Source of the DNA: Chamaelirium japonicum
Lineage: Eukaryota; Streptophyta; Magnoliopsida; Liliales; Melanthiaceae
NCBI GenBank assembly: GCA_947650365.1
Contig: OX393555.1
Span: forward strand, 17,843,424-17,907,423
Direction of reading: 5' to 3'
DNA: 64,000 nucleotides
In this document: positions 1 to 11,610 of the stretch, in pieces
Layout: every line of letters begins with the position of its first letter
How positions within the stretch are numbered: the first letter of the stretch is position 1
Translations under genes and position numbers: made by a program
The notes under the pieces: generated by a model
Databases searched by the model: none
Told to the model about the DNA's origin: nothing
The model's input: the letters and a program-made list of their open reading frames with translations, nothing else

Positions 1-1372
1 AGAGAATTTGGTAGCAATCCCAAAAATAGGAAGGCACATATCGAGTCTCTTGAAGGGTATTTCAGGTAGAAGTGCTCGATTTGTATATAATTTACTTATG
101 GTTATGAGGTGGAGGTCCTTTGGAAAGAAATAGTGATTTTGACTCCCTAAGTGAAGGGAGTCAGGTAGTGATCCCCGAAATAGGATGGCACATGGCAAAA
201 CTTTTATCTGCAGTTTTAGGAAGGAGTGGTCAATTTGTATATTATTTTCTTATGGTTGTCAGGTGGGGATCCTAAGGAAATAGGGAGCGATTTTGGTTAC
301 TCAAATATAGGGAGTCTGATACCTATCCCAAAAATAGGGTGACACATGGTGAGGCTCTTGGAGGTTATTTTGGGAAGTAGCACTCGATTTGTATAAAATT
401 TAATTACGATTATTTGGTGGGATCTTTAGAAAATAGGAAGCGATTTTTACTCCCCAAATGTACAGTGTTCAGTAGCAATCTTAAAATTAATCAGGCACAT
501 AGCGAGGCACTTAGAGGGTGTTTTGGTAAGGAGTGGTAAATTTGTATATAACTTACTTAAGGTTGCTGGGTGGGGGTCTTATGAAAATAAGAAGCAATTT
601 TGGCTCCCCAAATATAGAGTGTTTGATAGCGATCCAAAAAAAAGAGGCATATAACGAGACTCTTGGAGGGTGTTTTGGGAAGGAGTGCTCGATTTATGTT
701 TAATTTACTTGTGGTTATCGGGTGGGGGTCTTGAGAAATAGGGAATGATTTTGGATTCCTAAATGTAAGGAGTCTGGCATGGATCTCAAAAGTAGGGAGG
801 TACATTACGAGGCTCTTAGAGGGTGTTTTGGAGAGAAGTGCCCGATTTGTATATATTTTACTTATGGTCATCGGGTAGGGGGTCCTGAGAAAATAGGGAG
901 CAATTTTGGTTCTCCAAATATAGGGATTATTATAGTGATCCCAAAAATAAGGAAACACATATCGAGGTTTTTGAAGAATATTTTGGGTTTGAGGTCTCAA
1001 TTTTTGTATAATTTAGTTATGGTTATTGGGTGGAGGTCCTAAGAAAATAGGGAGTGATTTCAGCTCCCCAAATGTAGAAAGTTTAGTAGCGATCCCAAGA
1101 ATTAGGGGCTACATGGTGAGACTCTTGTAGAGTGTTTTGGAGAGTTCTCGATTAGTATATAATTTACTTATGGTTGTGGGGTGGGGGTCCTGAGAAAATA
1201 GAGAATAATTTTGGCTTCCCAAATATAGGGAGTCTGGTAGTAATCCAAAAAATAGGGAGGCACAAGGCGAGACTCTTAGAGGGTATTTTTTGGGGGAGTG
1301 CTCGATTTATATATAATTTACTTATGGTTATGGGGTGGGGGTCCCAAAAAAATAGAGGGTGATTTTGGCTCA
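1..1372. repeat. Satellite array, ~153-bp unit (left block)
   Basis: Nine diverged head-to-tail copies of an AT-rich unit. The landmark 'TCGATTTGTATATAATTTA' and its variants recur near 75, 230, 382, 535, 688, 842, 996, 1146 and 1301, which gives a period of about 153 bp. Each unit also carries 'ATAGGGAG', 'GGCTCCCCAAATA' and a GGTGGGGGTCCT-like block. The array is cut by the left window edge and ends abruptly near 1372. The same unit resumes at about 9191. Short ORFs here arise from the repeat and I do not call them genes. Confidence 0.85.
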
Positions 1373-1989
1373 TGTTGAGGGATCTTTTTTGCTGGTCCGT
1401 ACGGTTATCCTGCAAGACAGAAAAAGCGTGAGAACGGCTGGCTCCCTTCGAAGCGCAGACCCTTCGATGCTCAAGTCAGAACAGGTACGAACATGGGAGA
1501 GCTCTAGTAATTGGAAAGTGTTCAGGTTTTGGGTTTCGAACCTCTACTTTGGAGCCGGGGGTCATACCTTTATAGCCTTTTGCAGCCCGTCAGAGCCTGA
1601 CACGTGGCGGCTTCTTCCCACACCTTCTATGCCTCCATGTGCCAGCCCATGTGGGCTTCTGACGGCCTTTGTCGTCTAGCCTGTCAGGCGGTGGAAAAGG
1701 GGGATGCACCGGTCTTGTCCTTGCTAGGTGGTGGTTCTGAAAAGGTCAAGTCTGGGAGGTACCAGACCGACTTTGGCCGGCTTCCGTGGACTGCAATCGT
1801 CCATGTAGCTCCATGAGGGTAGTGACACCTGTCGGTTTATTACCGCCTTATTGTGGGCGACCTCCTTGACTTATTGCGTGGTCGGACGAGCTCCTGAGCA
1901 AGCTGCGGGCGTCGGGTTTGATGAGCTCCTGGACAAGCTGTGGGTGTTCGTAGATATAATTCTAAGTTTTCTATTAGCAAAATGGGCGA
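1373..1989. other. LTR-like or unassigned sequence left of the GC-rich repeats
   Basis: This stretch is unlike the satellite and only its last ~120 bp begin to resemble the GC-rich repeats. It has a 'CCTTTATAGCC' segment similar in placement to the TATA region inside the intact gypsy LTR. By position it could be the 3' LTR of the degenerate element. I could not find a second copy or TG...CA ends, so this is a guess. No gene is visible. Confidence 0.3.
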
Positions 1990-4900
1990 TCCCTCCACGT
2001 GCGAGCTAGTCGCCGGGAGGGCTGTGAGTACCAGCCGTGGGCGACCTCCTCCGTATGCGAGCTAGTCGCATGCGGTCGGGGTCAGCTCCGGGCGGGCTGT
2101 AAGCCATGACCACAGGTAGCCTTGGGTAGAGAGCTTAGACTCGCAGTATCTCACAAATGAGGCCTCGAGGAAGATGCTGCTCTGTCCAAGGGATGCAGCG
2201 ATCCGCTACTGCAAGCGTCGGGCGGGCTATGAGCACCGGCCACTGGGCGACCTCTACCATGTACGAGCTAGTCGCATATGGTCAGGGTCAGCCCTGGGCG
2301 GGCTGTAAGCCATGGCCACAGGCGGCCTCGGAAGACGAAGGGGTGAGCTCCTCGGCAGTTTGCCTGATCAGGCGAGCTCCTGAGCGAGCTGTGGGTGTTG
2401 GGTTTAACGAGCTCCTAAGCAAGTTGTGGGTATTGGGCCTCGGCGAACTCCTGAGCGAGCTATGAGTGCGTAGATATCACTCTAAGCTTCCTATTAGCAA
2501 AAGGGGGCGATCTGGTCATCGGGCGGGCTTTAAGCACCAACCACTTGGGCGACCTCTTCCATGTACGAGCTAATCACACGTGATGAGGGTCAGCCCTTAG
2601 GCGGGCTGTAAGCCATGCCACAGGCAACCTCGGTGGACTAAGGGGCGAGCTCCTCGCTTCCTATACTCATAGGCGAGCTCTTTTGGTTACGAGCGACCTC
2701 TTTCTCTTGGGAGCTATCCACGGATGGTCAGGGCGACCTCTTCTCTTATTGTGTCCTGCTCATCTTGCACTGCTCTCTTGACTCTTCCGGTTCCTTCCGT
2801 ATCTCGAAAATGACTTCTTTCTTCCAGTGCGACTATTACAGCTGGTATTCTTAGGGACCATCATTATCCCCTCCTAAGGGAGTGGCTAAGAAATCGCGTT
2901 GCTCACTGAGGAGCCTAGCAAAGCGGTCCCGCTCCAAATCACGCTCCCTATCGGTGAATAGCTGACAAGCCAATTTATGAGCTTGATCGACTTCTGAAGA
3001 ACTCTGCGCCAGGGCGGGATCTCTTTTACTTCTGGTTGAAAACTAATTCGACTTGAATTCAATGGCTCACTGTTGTCAGAAGATCTGGTCGCTTCCTCCA
3101 ACGCATGTGGGATACGAGAACATGCCATGGTGCGCTCCTGTGTCGAAGGCTTTGACTCGTAGTACCCCAAGAATGATGTCCCGAGGGTGATGCTACTCTG
3201 TCCAAGGGACGCAGCTATCCGCTACTACAAGCGCCGGGCGGGCCATGAGCACCAGCCGCAGGCAACCTCCTCCGCATGCGAGCTAGTCGCATACGGTCGG
3301 GGTCGGCTCCGGGCGGGCTGTTGGCACCAGCCACAGGCAACCTTGCACCATGGGCTTTGACTCGCAGTACCTCAAGAATAAGATCCCGAGGGTGATGCGC
3401 GCTGCTCTGTTCAAAGGACACAGCTATCCTCTACTGCAAGCGCCGGGCGGGCCATGAGCACTAGCCACGGATGACCTCCTCTGTGTACAAGATAGCCGCA
3501 TATGGTCGGGGTCAGCTCCGGGCGGGCTGTTGGCACCAGCCGCAGGTGACCTTACACCATAGGCTTTGACTCACAGTACCTCATGAATAAGGTCCCGAGG
3601 GTGATGCTGCTCTGTCCAAAGGACACAGCTATCCACTACTGCAAGCGCCGGGTGGGCCGTGAGCACCAGTCGCGAGCGACCTCCTCTGTGTGAGAGCTAG
3701 TCGCATGCAGTCAGGGTCGGCTCCGGGCGGGCTATTGGCACCAGCCACAGGCAACCTTGCACCATGTGCTTCGACTCGTAGTACCTCAAGAATGAGGTCC
3801 CAAGGGTGATGCTGCTCTGTCCAAGGAATGCAGTTATCTGCCATTGCAAGTACCGGACGGGCCATAGGCAACCTCTATGTGCGAGCTAGTCGCATGCAGT
3901 AGGGGTCAGCTCTGGGCGGGCTGTTGGCACCAGCTGTAGGTGAACTTGCACCGTGGGCTTTGACTTGCAGTACCTCAAGAATGAGATCCCGAGGGTGATG
4001 CTGCTCTATCCAAGGAATGCAGCTATCCACTATTGCAAGCACCGGGCGGGCCGTGAGCACCAGCCGCGGGCGACCTCCTCTGCGCGCGAGCTAGTCACAT
4101 GTGGTCAGGGTCAGCTCCAGACGGGCTGTTGGCACCAGTCGCAGGCGACCTTGCACCGTGGGCTTTGACTCGCAGTACCTCAAGAATGCGGTCCCGAGGG
4201 TGATGTTGCTATGTCCAAGGGATGCAGCTATCCTCTATTACAAGCGCCGGGCGGGCCGTGAGCACCAGCCGCGGATGACTTCCTTTGCATGCAAGCTAGT
4301 CGCATGCGGTCGGGGTCAGCTCCGGGCAAGCTGTTGGCACCAGCCGCAGGCGACCTTGCACCGTGGGCTTTGATTCGCAGTACCTCATGAATGAGGTCCC
4401 AAGGGTGATGCTGCTATGTCCAAGGGACGCAGCTATCCACTACTACAAGCGCCGGGCGGGCCATGAGCACCAGCCGCGGGCGACCTCCTCTGCGTGCGAG
4501 CTAGTCGCATGTGGTCGGGGTCAGCTCCGGGCAGGCTGTAACATCTGCCCCAAACACACAAGATATTATCCGCTTTGCCCGTGCCCGCACGAGAACTTCC
4601 CAGGGGGTCACCCATCCTGGTACTACTCTCGCCCGAGCACGCATAACTAGGGAGTTCTTATGAATTCTGTAGCGGCGCACGATTTTAAAACACGTCTGAT
4701 ATGTTTGGGAGGGAAAATTATTTAAGTAGCTCAGGATCTCTTTCTCTCCAGGCGATGTGGCGCTAACTCATGGCCTTGTACACCTCACCTTACCTCACCT
4801 CACCTTATCCATCTTGGCATTCCCGCCTCAGGAGTCTTGGCTCTTGGCTATTGGCCTATTGGATCTTGGTCGTCACACGGGTTGTTGCCACCAGCCGCAA

Positions 4901-5545
4901 GCGACCTTGCACTGTGGGCTTTGACTCGTAATACCTCAAGAATGAGGTCCCGAGGGTGATGTTGCTTTGTCCAAGGGACGCAGCTATCCTCTACTGCAAG
5001 CGTCGGGCAGGCCGTGAGCACCAGCCGCGGATGACCTCCTCTGCGTGCGAGTTAGTCGCATGCGGTCGGGGTCAGCCCCGGGCGGGCTGTTGGCACCAGC
5101 CGCAAGCAACCTTGCACCGTGGGCTTTGATTTGTAGTACCTCATGAATAAGGTCCCGCGGATGATGCTGCTCTGTCCAAGGACGCAGCTATCCGCTACTG
5201 TAAGCGCCGGGCGTGCCTTGAGCACCAGCCGCGGGCGACCTCCTCTACATGAGAGCTAGTCGCATGGGGTCGGGGTCGGCTCCGGGCGGGCTGTTGGTAC
5301 CAACCGCAGGCAACCTTGCACCATGGGCTTTGACTCGCAGTACCTCAAGAATGAGGTCCCGAGGGTGATGCTGCTCTTTCCAAGTGACACAGCTATCCAC
5401 TACCGCAAGCGCCGGGCGGGCAGTGAGCACCAGCCACGGGCAACCTCCTCTGCGTGCGAGCTAGTTGCATACGGTCAGGGTCAGCTCTGGGCGGGCAGTT
5501 GGCACCAGCCGCAGGCAACCTTGAACCGTGGGCTTATCCCTGATC
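1990..5545. repeat. GC-rich tandem array, ~206-bp unit
   Basis: The unit contains 'GGGCTTTGACTCGCAGTACC', 'GGTCCCGAGGGTGATGCTGC', 'AAGCGCCGGGCGGGCC', 'GAGCACCAGCC' and 'GCGAGCTAGTCGCATG'. The first landmark recurs near 3353, 3562, 3768, 3955, 4163, 4367, 4917, 5124 and 5325. Copies before about 3140 are more diverged and rearranged. The array is interrupted at 4537-4877 by a Cassandra LTR. Several ORFs of 60-100 codons on both strands are by-products of the GC-rich repeats. Its position between a putative LTR and the antisense-ORF relic matches the repeat-rich 3' region known in Tat elements. Confidence 0.8.
4537..4877 (-). mobile_element. Cassandra TRIM solo LTR with a 5S rRNA-like domain
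   Basis: Read on the minus strand, the segment starts TGTGACG and ends GATGTTACA, giving TG...CA ends. It contains a block (about 4590-4670) closely matching the 3' half of plant 5S rRNA: landmarks GCGTGCTCGGGCGAGAG, TAGTACCAGGATGGGTGACC and CTGGGAAGTTCTCGTG. Cassandra TRIM elements are known for LTRs carrying 5S rRNA sequence, and the GGATAATATC...GTTTGGGG tail also fits. No second LTR is present, so it is a solo LTR. It interrupts one 206-bp repeat unit. The flanking 5-mers (CAGGC and CGGGT) match only partly. It is not a functional 5S gene. Confidence 0.85.
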
Positions 5546-5934
5546 TTTGCACGGGCTAGATGATCGTTGTTCCTGGGGATCCGTGAAGATTCCTGTCTCC
5601 TCGCTTATCTTCGCATTAATGAGGCATAGGGGAGAGGCATGGGATCGAAACCCGAAGCACTCAGCTTTATCTCTCATCATTAGGCGGCATTAAAAGGATT
5701 GTGTACGGTGTCGCGCCACGTGGTTCATGCTGATTGGTCAGGGGCTGATTGCGTATCGGCCAGGGGGGATGTCGCTGGCGTGGCTGCCATCAGTGCTCGG
5801 GAGGGAGGAATGCATAGGGACATATGTCGGCCCCCTATTGCGAGAGGTGCGAATGTCCTTTCGGCCGTCACTGTGCTGCCTCGTGTACCGTGCCGTGTTT
5901 TAAATGCCCATGGTTTCGCACTCCCCTGAGACTC
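5546..5934. other. Upstream region of the antisense-ORF relic
   Basis: Non-repetitive sequence between the GC-rich array and the TATA box. It includes CATTAATGAGGC, GGCGGCATTAAAAGG and a CACGTGG G-box-like motif. I read it as the promoter region of the following broken ORF. No coding sequence is supported. Confidence 0.4.
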
Positions 5935-5942
5935 TATAAATA
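5935..5942 (+). promoter_or_regulatory. TATA box upstream of the broken antisense-type ORF
   Basis: TATAAATA lies about 100 bp before the expected start codon at 6040, a normal distance for a plant Pol II core promoter followed by a short 5' UTR. The function is inferred from position only. Confidence 0.55.
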
Positions 5943-6039
5943 TGGGGAATGAGGAACTTCGATCACCTTTTGTGAAGAAGCTCTCCTGCTTGTGCTCCCC
6001 TTCTGTTTTTCAAGCTCGTTTTCCTAGCGCATTTTCCTA

Positions 6040-8611
6040 ATAGCGTCCTCCTCCACACCTGCCCCAACAACGGCGGCCTCCCAAGAGGAGCCGCTTGCTG
6101 CGGTGCCGATCACGGTGCTTCCCCCAGGGGACCAAGAGGAAAGGGCCCCTTTGAAGGAGCCCGCCGTAGTCTGGTTCAAAGACTGCGGTGGCGAGCCGGT
6201 ACCAGCAAACCTGCGCGCGGCCGTCGACATCCCTCTAGAGCTCCCGATCGCGCCCATGCCACGCTCGGGGAGACCGTCCACTGGGACTGTCGTCTCGGTG
6301 GGCCTGCTATGGTCTGGGCTTAGATTTCCCCTGAGCTATCTAGCGGGCGAGCTGCTGGAGCTGGCGGGGTTGTGCCCCGCCCAGCACACGGGCAACTCGT
6401 GGGGGGTCCTCTACGGACTTTCTCGCATCGAGAGCATCTTGAACGTGAGGATCCCGCTCTCCTATCTCCTGAAGAAATGGCTCCTCAAGGCGGGCCCTAC
6501 CTACAGCGAGGTTGGCTACGGAGTCTTCTACCTCACTGGGCGGCCTGGCGAGGTGCTGTCGTTCTCCTCTGTCGAGAACAAGGACAGGTATTGGAAGGAG
6601 TACCCATTCGTGGTCGATGGTGAGTGGAGAGACCAAAGCGCAGGTGTCCCAAGCCATCCGGGTAGACCGCCCATTACCGCCTTCAAGGATATCGGCCTCT
6701 ACTGCGCGGGCTCAAAGAAATGCATCGGGGAGACGAGGGAAAAATCCCTTGATGCAGCGATCTTGGACTTCCTCAGAGGGCGGACTCCCGAGAAGGTCGT
6801 CGCTTCGACTTTGCCTTCCAATTGAAGGATTCGAAGACCAAAGCCATTGCCATGAAGCAAAAAGTGGCACGAAAGAAGGTCGTTGTCTCCCGCCGGGCTG
6901 GGGTGGGCCAGGAGGCCCATGGCACAAGTTCCTCCGGAGCCGGCCCTTCGGGAAGAAAGAGTAAGAAGCGGGCTTCCCCGATTCAAGTTACCGACACCGA
7001 TACTCTGAAGATGCTCGACGATGACTTGAATGCCCCACCGCCTCCTACAAACGTCGCGTCCCCAGGTCAGCCCCGTGCTCCCTCTACTGGTCCCACAACT
7101 CCCTCCACAACAAGCTCCGCCCCAGAGGCTCTCGTGCGGCGTCGAAAGATTGTCATGGTTGAGCCTGAGGACCCGTGCGTCAAGCTCCTGCTTGGCATGG
7201 CGGAAGTGGAATCCCCTATGGTCGAAGTTCTGATGCTCGAGTATCTAAGCGATCTCTCTAAACCCCCTTTTGTTGCAGTGATGACTTCGGAGATGGAGAA
7301 GGGCTTCACCAAGAAGAAGAAAGCTTGGAAACCCTCTCTCCATCCAAAGGGGGAGGATGATACCATTCACCTTGCTCGAGAGGCCTACAAATGGGTGCTG
7401 GCAGAGCGGAAGAAAGCCGCTCTACAAGAAGCGAGCTTAGGGTCGGAAGCCGACCTTAGCTTGGAGGAGGAGGAGGAGGCTCCACCGGATTCCACCGTGG
7501 AGTCCGCTCCGGCTTTGGTTGCGCCACCCCCGCCCTTAAAGGGGCCAGCTCCCGGGGGTGTATCGACCACCTCGCATCCGAGATCACCAGCCCCAACCGG
7601 CGTGATCGCTCCAGAGGTCGCCAACCCTCATAGGGTTTCGAGGAAGCTGTCTCTACCCGCGCCCGCTCTGGTCACATCGCCTCTGCCCTTTGAGGGGCCT
7701 GATCTTGCGGGGATGCCAATCCCCCCGCTCCCAAAGTCCCTGGCCCTGCCCGACACGGGGACTCAAAAGATTGCTGGTCTCTCCGGGGACTTGGGGGGGC
7801 TAACCTATAAGGCTCCCACCTTGGGGCCGATCGGGTCAGAATCTTAGAGCTCAGGCTCCGAGGCTTCAAGCTCGGACCTGCCCAAGGGTGAGAAAGCAGA
7901 AGGGCCCCAACCTCGCGACGTTCAAGGGTCCTCGCAAGCTACCCCGGACCAGACGATGGTAAAGCCCGTTGCTTCTACAGTTCCAGTTCCTCCCTAAGCG
8001 GGCTTTGAGGCACCAGAAGCCTCAGGGGTCCCTCCCTCTAAGGGCGAGGCGGAGAGGGCTCCTCACTTCCTCCGGGAGCTCCTGGGTCGCAACATCTTTG
8101 CCAAGTCCCCCTATGTGGTGATTTTCAACAGGCTAGCGGAGGTAACGACTTGGCCTTTCTCCTTGTTCTATCTCTCGACTAACTGCAACTTCTATAGGTG
8201 GAAAGGGTAAGCAGAGTCCTAGCTGACAAGGTCGCCGCCACCGGGGGGAGTATGGTCGCGCTCTACGATGACACTCTCCTGGGTGCGGAACGGCAGATCG
8301 ATGAGCACATCCTCCGCCTCCATCGAGCGGATCGGTCGGACGAGCTGGGCGTCGAAGTGGGCCAACTGCACCAGCAAGTCGCTACTCTGAGTGCCGAGGT
8401 GGACCGGCTGCGTTAGCAGGCGACCACCTTGGCCTCAGAGCGAGCTTCTACCGAGGAAGCCCGCTCGATCACCGCCGCCAAACTGCGAGAGGCTCTGAAT
8501 GCCAAAGAGGCAGCATGCACGGAAGCTGCCCATCTCCGGAGCGAAGCGATCTCCATGAGGGATGAGATTGCCGCGATGAAGGAGATACACCTCAGCGACC
8601 TACGAGTCTAG
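6040..8611 (+). pseudogene. Broken gypsy antisense-type ORF (Transposase_28-like plus coiled coil)
   Basis: Homologous in layout to the intact spliced ORF at 39647-42405. A segment near 6320-6430 reads GLRFPLSYLAGELLELAGLC, then a conserved CPxQxTGNxW motif and an RIES box. The partner has [19 protein letters not shown] and RVES. This pattern resembles the 'putative gypsy type transposon' family (PF04195, from memory). It is followed by a low-complexity Pro/Ser/Glu region and a coiled-coil C-terminus (8198-8600). Breaks: the expected ATG at 6040 is ATA; there is a frame change near 6825 and stops at about 7847, 7999 and 8416. An intron with GT...AG ends (about 8141-8198) precedes the coiled coil. 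Confidence 0.7.
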
Positions 8612-9190
8612 CAAAGTCGCCTCAAGGCACAGCTTGACGAGCTTCCCCAGAAAGGCGCACTAAAAGTCGTGAAGTGGTACAAGACTGAGAGATCAAGTAA
8701 AAGGCACCATGGAGACGACAGCGGGGTTGACACAAGCAAGCCCTAAGTCCGCCTATCTCTTGATGTATTCTCGATCTTCTGTAAATATTCTTCAAAGAAA
8801 TGAAACGATCTTTCCTAGCTCGCCCTTCTTTGCATTGCTTTCTTTCTCTGTCTATGAGTCTGTTTTGAACCTGTCTCAGCGGTCTCGAGGGTGGTACCCT
8901 GGGCGAGGCAACTAATCCGTCTCAAACAAGTTCCGATCTAAAAAAAAAAAAGATACAAGCGAAAAACTCAATATGCACGATTAATTCCAACATGACCTCT
9001 GAGCCCGGAAAAACATAAAATGTCTAACCAAACAACTCGAAAACTTCCTAAGCTCAGAGATTCAAAATTTTATTTTTAAAGAAAATTAAAGTGCTAGCTG
9101 CCCCCTGACCGGTTAACTACCCCCTGGGATCCTGGTTACTGGACATGCCCTTAGCTTGACTTGGCGACCTCGCACTTGCTCACGATTTTG
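8612..9190. other. No gene; end of the degenerate element
   Basis: Unique AT-rich sequence with an A-run at 8940-8951. No ORF or repeat of note. In the intact element, pol lies beyond the antisense ORF. Here the satellite resumes instead, so pol is deleted or was never included. Confidence 0.5.
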
Positions 9191-10165
9191 CCAAGTGCTC
9201 AATTTGTATACAATTTACTAATGGTTGTTGGGTGGAGGTTTTGATAAAATAGGAAACGATTTTGGCTCCCCAAATATACGGTGTTCAGTAGCAATCCAAA
9301 AAATAGGGAGGCACATAGCAAGGCTCTTGGATGGTGTTTTTGTAAGGAGTGGTAGATTGGTATATAATTTACTTATGGTTGTCGGATGTGGGTCCTGAGA
9401 AAATGAGGATGTATAATAGTGATCCTAAAAAAAGGAAACACATGACAAGGCTCTAGGAAGGTGTTTTGCAGACGAGTGCTCAATTTGTGTATAATTTACT
9501 TATGGTTGTCGGGTATGGGTCTTACAAAATAGGGTGTGCTTTTGGCTCCCCAAATATTAGGAGTGTAGTAGCGATTTTAAAAATAGGAGGCACATGGTGT
9601 GGCTCTTGAGGTTATTTGGGGTAGAATTGCTCGATTTGTATATAATTTACTTATTGTTGTTGGGTGGGGGTCCTTAGAAAATAGGGAGCGATTTTAGCTC
9701 CCCAAATGTAGGGAGGCTGGTATCGATCCCAAAAATAGGGAGGCACATACCGTGATTCTTAGAGGGTGTTTTGGGGAGGTGTGCTCGATTTGTATATAAT
9801 TTAATTATGGTTGTCGGGTTGAGGTCATGAGAAAATAGGGAGCGGTTTTGGCTCACCAAATATAGGGAGTCTAGTAGCGATCTTAAAAATTTGGAGACAC
9901 ATGGTGAGGCTATTGGAGGGTGTTTTGAGGAGAATTATTGATTTGTATATAATTTACTTATGGTTCTCGGGTAGGGGTCCTGAGAAAATAGGGAGTAATT
10001 TTGGCTCCCTAAATGTAGGGAGTCTGGTAGCGATAACAAAAATTGGGTGGCATATGGCGAGGCTCTTTGATGATGTTTTTGGAAGGAGTGCCACATTTGT
10101 ATATAATTTATTAATGGTTGTCGGGTGGGGATCCTTATAAAATATACGATGATTTTGGCTCCATT
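9191..10165. repeat. Satellite array, ~153-bp unit (right block)
   Basis: The same unit as 1-1372, in the same orientation. Landmarks 'TTTGTATATAATTTA' and variants occur near 9198, 9352, 9478, 9629, 9783, 9937 and 10090, about seven copies, one of them shortened to ~126 bp. The array decays into unique sequence after about 10165. Confidence 0.85.
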
Positions 10166-11136
10166 AGAGAATAAGAATTTTCCAGCACATAATCATAGGA
10201 CAAGTTGGTGTAATCAACATATTTTTTTTGCTAATCAACATATAATCGTAGGACATGTTCGGAACCTCTAAAGCGTCTATAAACTTCATGAAGTAGGTAC
10301 ACTCCACACAAAATTACTTACTCAGCATAAGCAAATGAATAATGTAGGATGGCAAACAATATCGATTACGTGGAGCAAGGTGAATCAAATAATATGTCTA
10401 ATAAGAGCTCCTGCTTCCACGTTCATTAAATCCAATATCCAATATATGTATTGATTATATGTCTAATAATCTATACATATTATCAAAGTTAGCCGAAAAC
10501 CGGTGGGTTCTACTTTCCAAAATCTCGACGATGATGATGATGTCTATTAATTAAACACCAATCCATTAAAGTCATATGCATCAATAAAATCATGTTTTTG
10601 CTTCTAAAAACGTTTTTATATGCAAACTATATAGGAGTGGACTACATTTAAAGAGATTTGATCGATCGACGAAATAGGCTGGAGTAACCTTCATTAGACT
10701 GGACATATACAAACTTCAGGCCCTTATCGAGGTTGTTCGTGAAATGCAGACTCAGTCAAAAGCGTAGACTATAAATGTTAAGTCTATTCAAGTCTTTTAT
10801 CATGAGCCTATTAAGGAGCCCTAAACGAGCCCGAGCTCATCCCGAACATGGCCTTCGGTTGCACAGGGTGCGCACCACCGGTGGATGCGTACGCACGTAC
10901 CATTCGCATCATCTTTTCCTCGATAAAAATCATGTTTCCTATTATGTTCATCGATCCGAAATAATCGAAAATAAAGAGGCTAGGGAGCATAAGATCGAGC
11001 AACAAGAAGGGTTGATGTCGTAAGTAAATCCCATTTTTCTAGAGAATTCACTGACATGAAATGGTGCGTCGAGGAAGGGCCGTTACACTCCACCACGCCT
11101 GACGTCTGGCCCCCGGAAATGTGATGATGGCGATGA
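10166..11136. other. Intergenic sequence with no recognised feature
   Basis: AT-rich unique sequence. I saw no conserved coding signature, terminal repeats or tandem structure. Short ORFs on both strands near 10775-11249 do not resemble any protein I know. Confidence 0.5.
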
Positions 11137-11144
11137 GCGAGGAC

Positions 11145-11610
11145 TAGGGCTGGCAATTTCGGACCCGACACGACCCGACACGAAGTTAGCGGGTCTGGGT
11201 CAGGGATAAACGGGTTCGGTTCGTAAACGGGTCGACACGATAGACCCATTTAATAAATGGGTCGAGTCTGGGGTTAAGGTCTGGACACGGTAGACTCGGA
11301 AAGACCCGTTTAAAATTCACTGGGTTGTGTCAGGTCGGGTCAGGTCTACCCGCAATCCTATAATATAATATATAGTATCAGCGGGTCTATCGGGTAATGT
11401 CGGGTTGAGTAGGATCGGGTCAGATCGGGTCAACTGAATAAACCGGTAAACGAGTCTAACGGGTCTACCCGTTTATAAACGGGCCAGGTACAGGTTTAGA
11501 ATCTAGACACGATTAGTTAAACGGGTCGGGTCCGGGTCTAGGGGTTTTGGACACGACCCGAAAATAGACACGACATGAACCCGACCTGACATGACCCTTT
11601 GCCACCCCTA
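11145..11610. mobile_element. hAT-type MITE built of GGGTC/GACCC repeats
   Basis: The ends are TAGGGCTGGCAA and TTGCCACCCCTA, a terminal inverted repeat with few mismatches. It is flanked by 8-bp duplications GCGAGGAC (11137-11144) and TCGAGGAC (11611-11618), 7 of 8 matching. The 8-bp duplication and TAGGG ends fit hAT superfamily MITEs. The interior is full of CGGGTC, GACCCG and AAACGGGT motifs in both orientations, so the element can fold extensively. No coding sequence. Confidence 0.8.

Larger units (their letters stand above)
1373..9190 (-). mobile_element. Degenerate Ty3/gypsy (Tat-type) element fragment lying between satellite blocks
   Basis: This block separates two pieces of one satellite. 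It contains, left to right, an LTR-like stretch, ~206-bp tandem repeats, a promoter-like TATA box and a broken plus-strand ORF homologous to the antisense ORF of the intact gypsy element at 36594-49661. The order LTR, tandem repeats, antisense ORF is the same in both. I therefore infer a Tat-lineage element whose gag-pol would be on the minus strand and is missing; nothing resembling RT or integrase remains. I found no clean target duplication, and both outer boundaries are approximate. Confidence 0.5.

Noticed and set aside
4590..4670. A genuine 5S rRNA gene
   Set aside because: Only part of the 5S sequence is present, it lies inside an LTR with TG...CA ends, and the match is typical of Cassandra.
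3215..5559. Many 60-95-codon ORFs in the GC-rich array
   Set aside because: Repeated shadow ORFs of the 206-bp unit on both strands; no consistent frame among copies.
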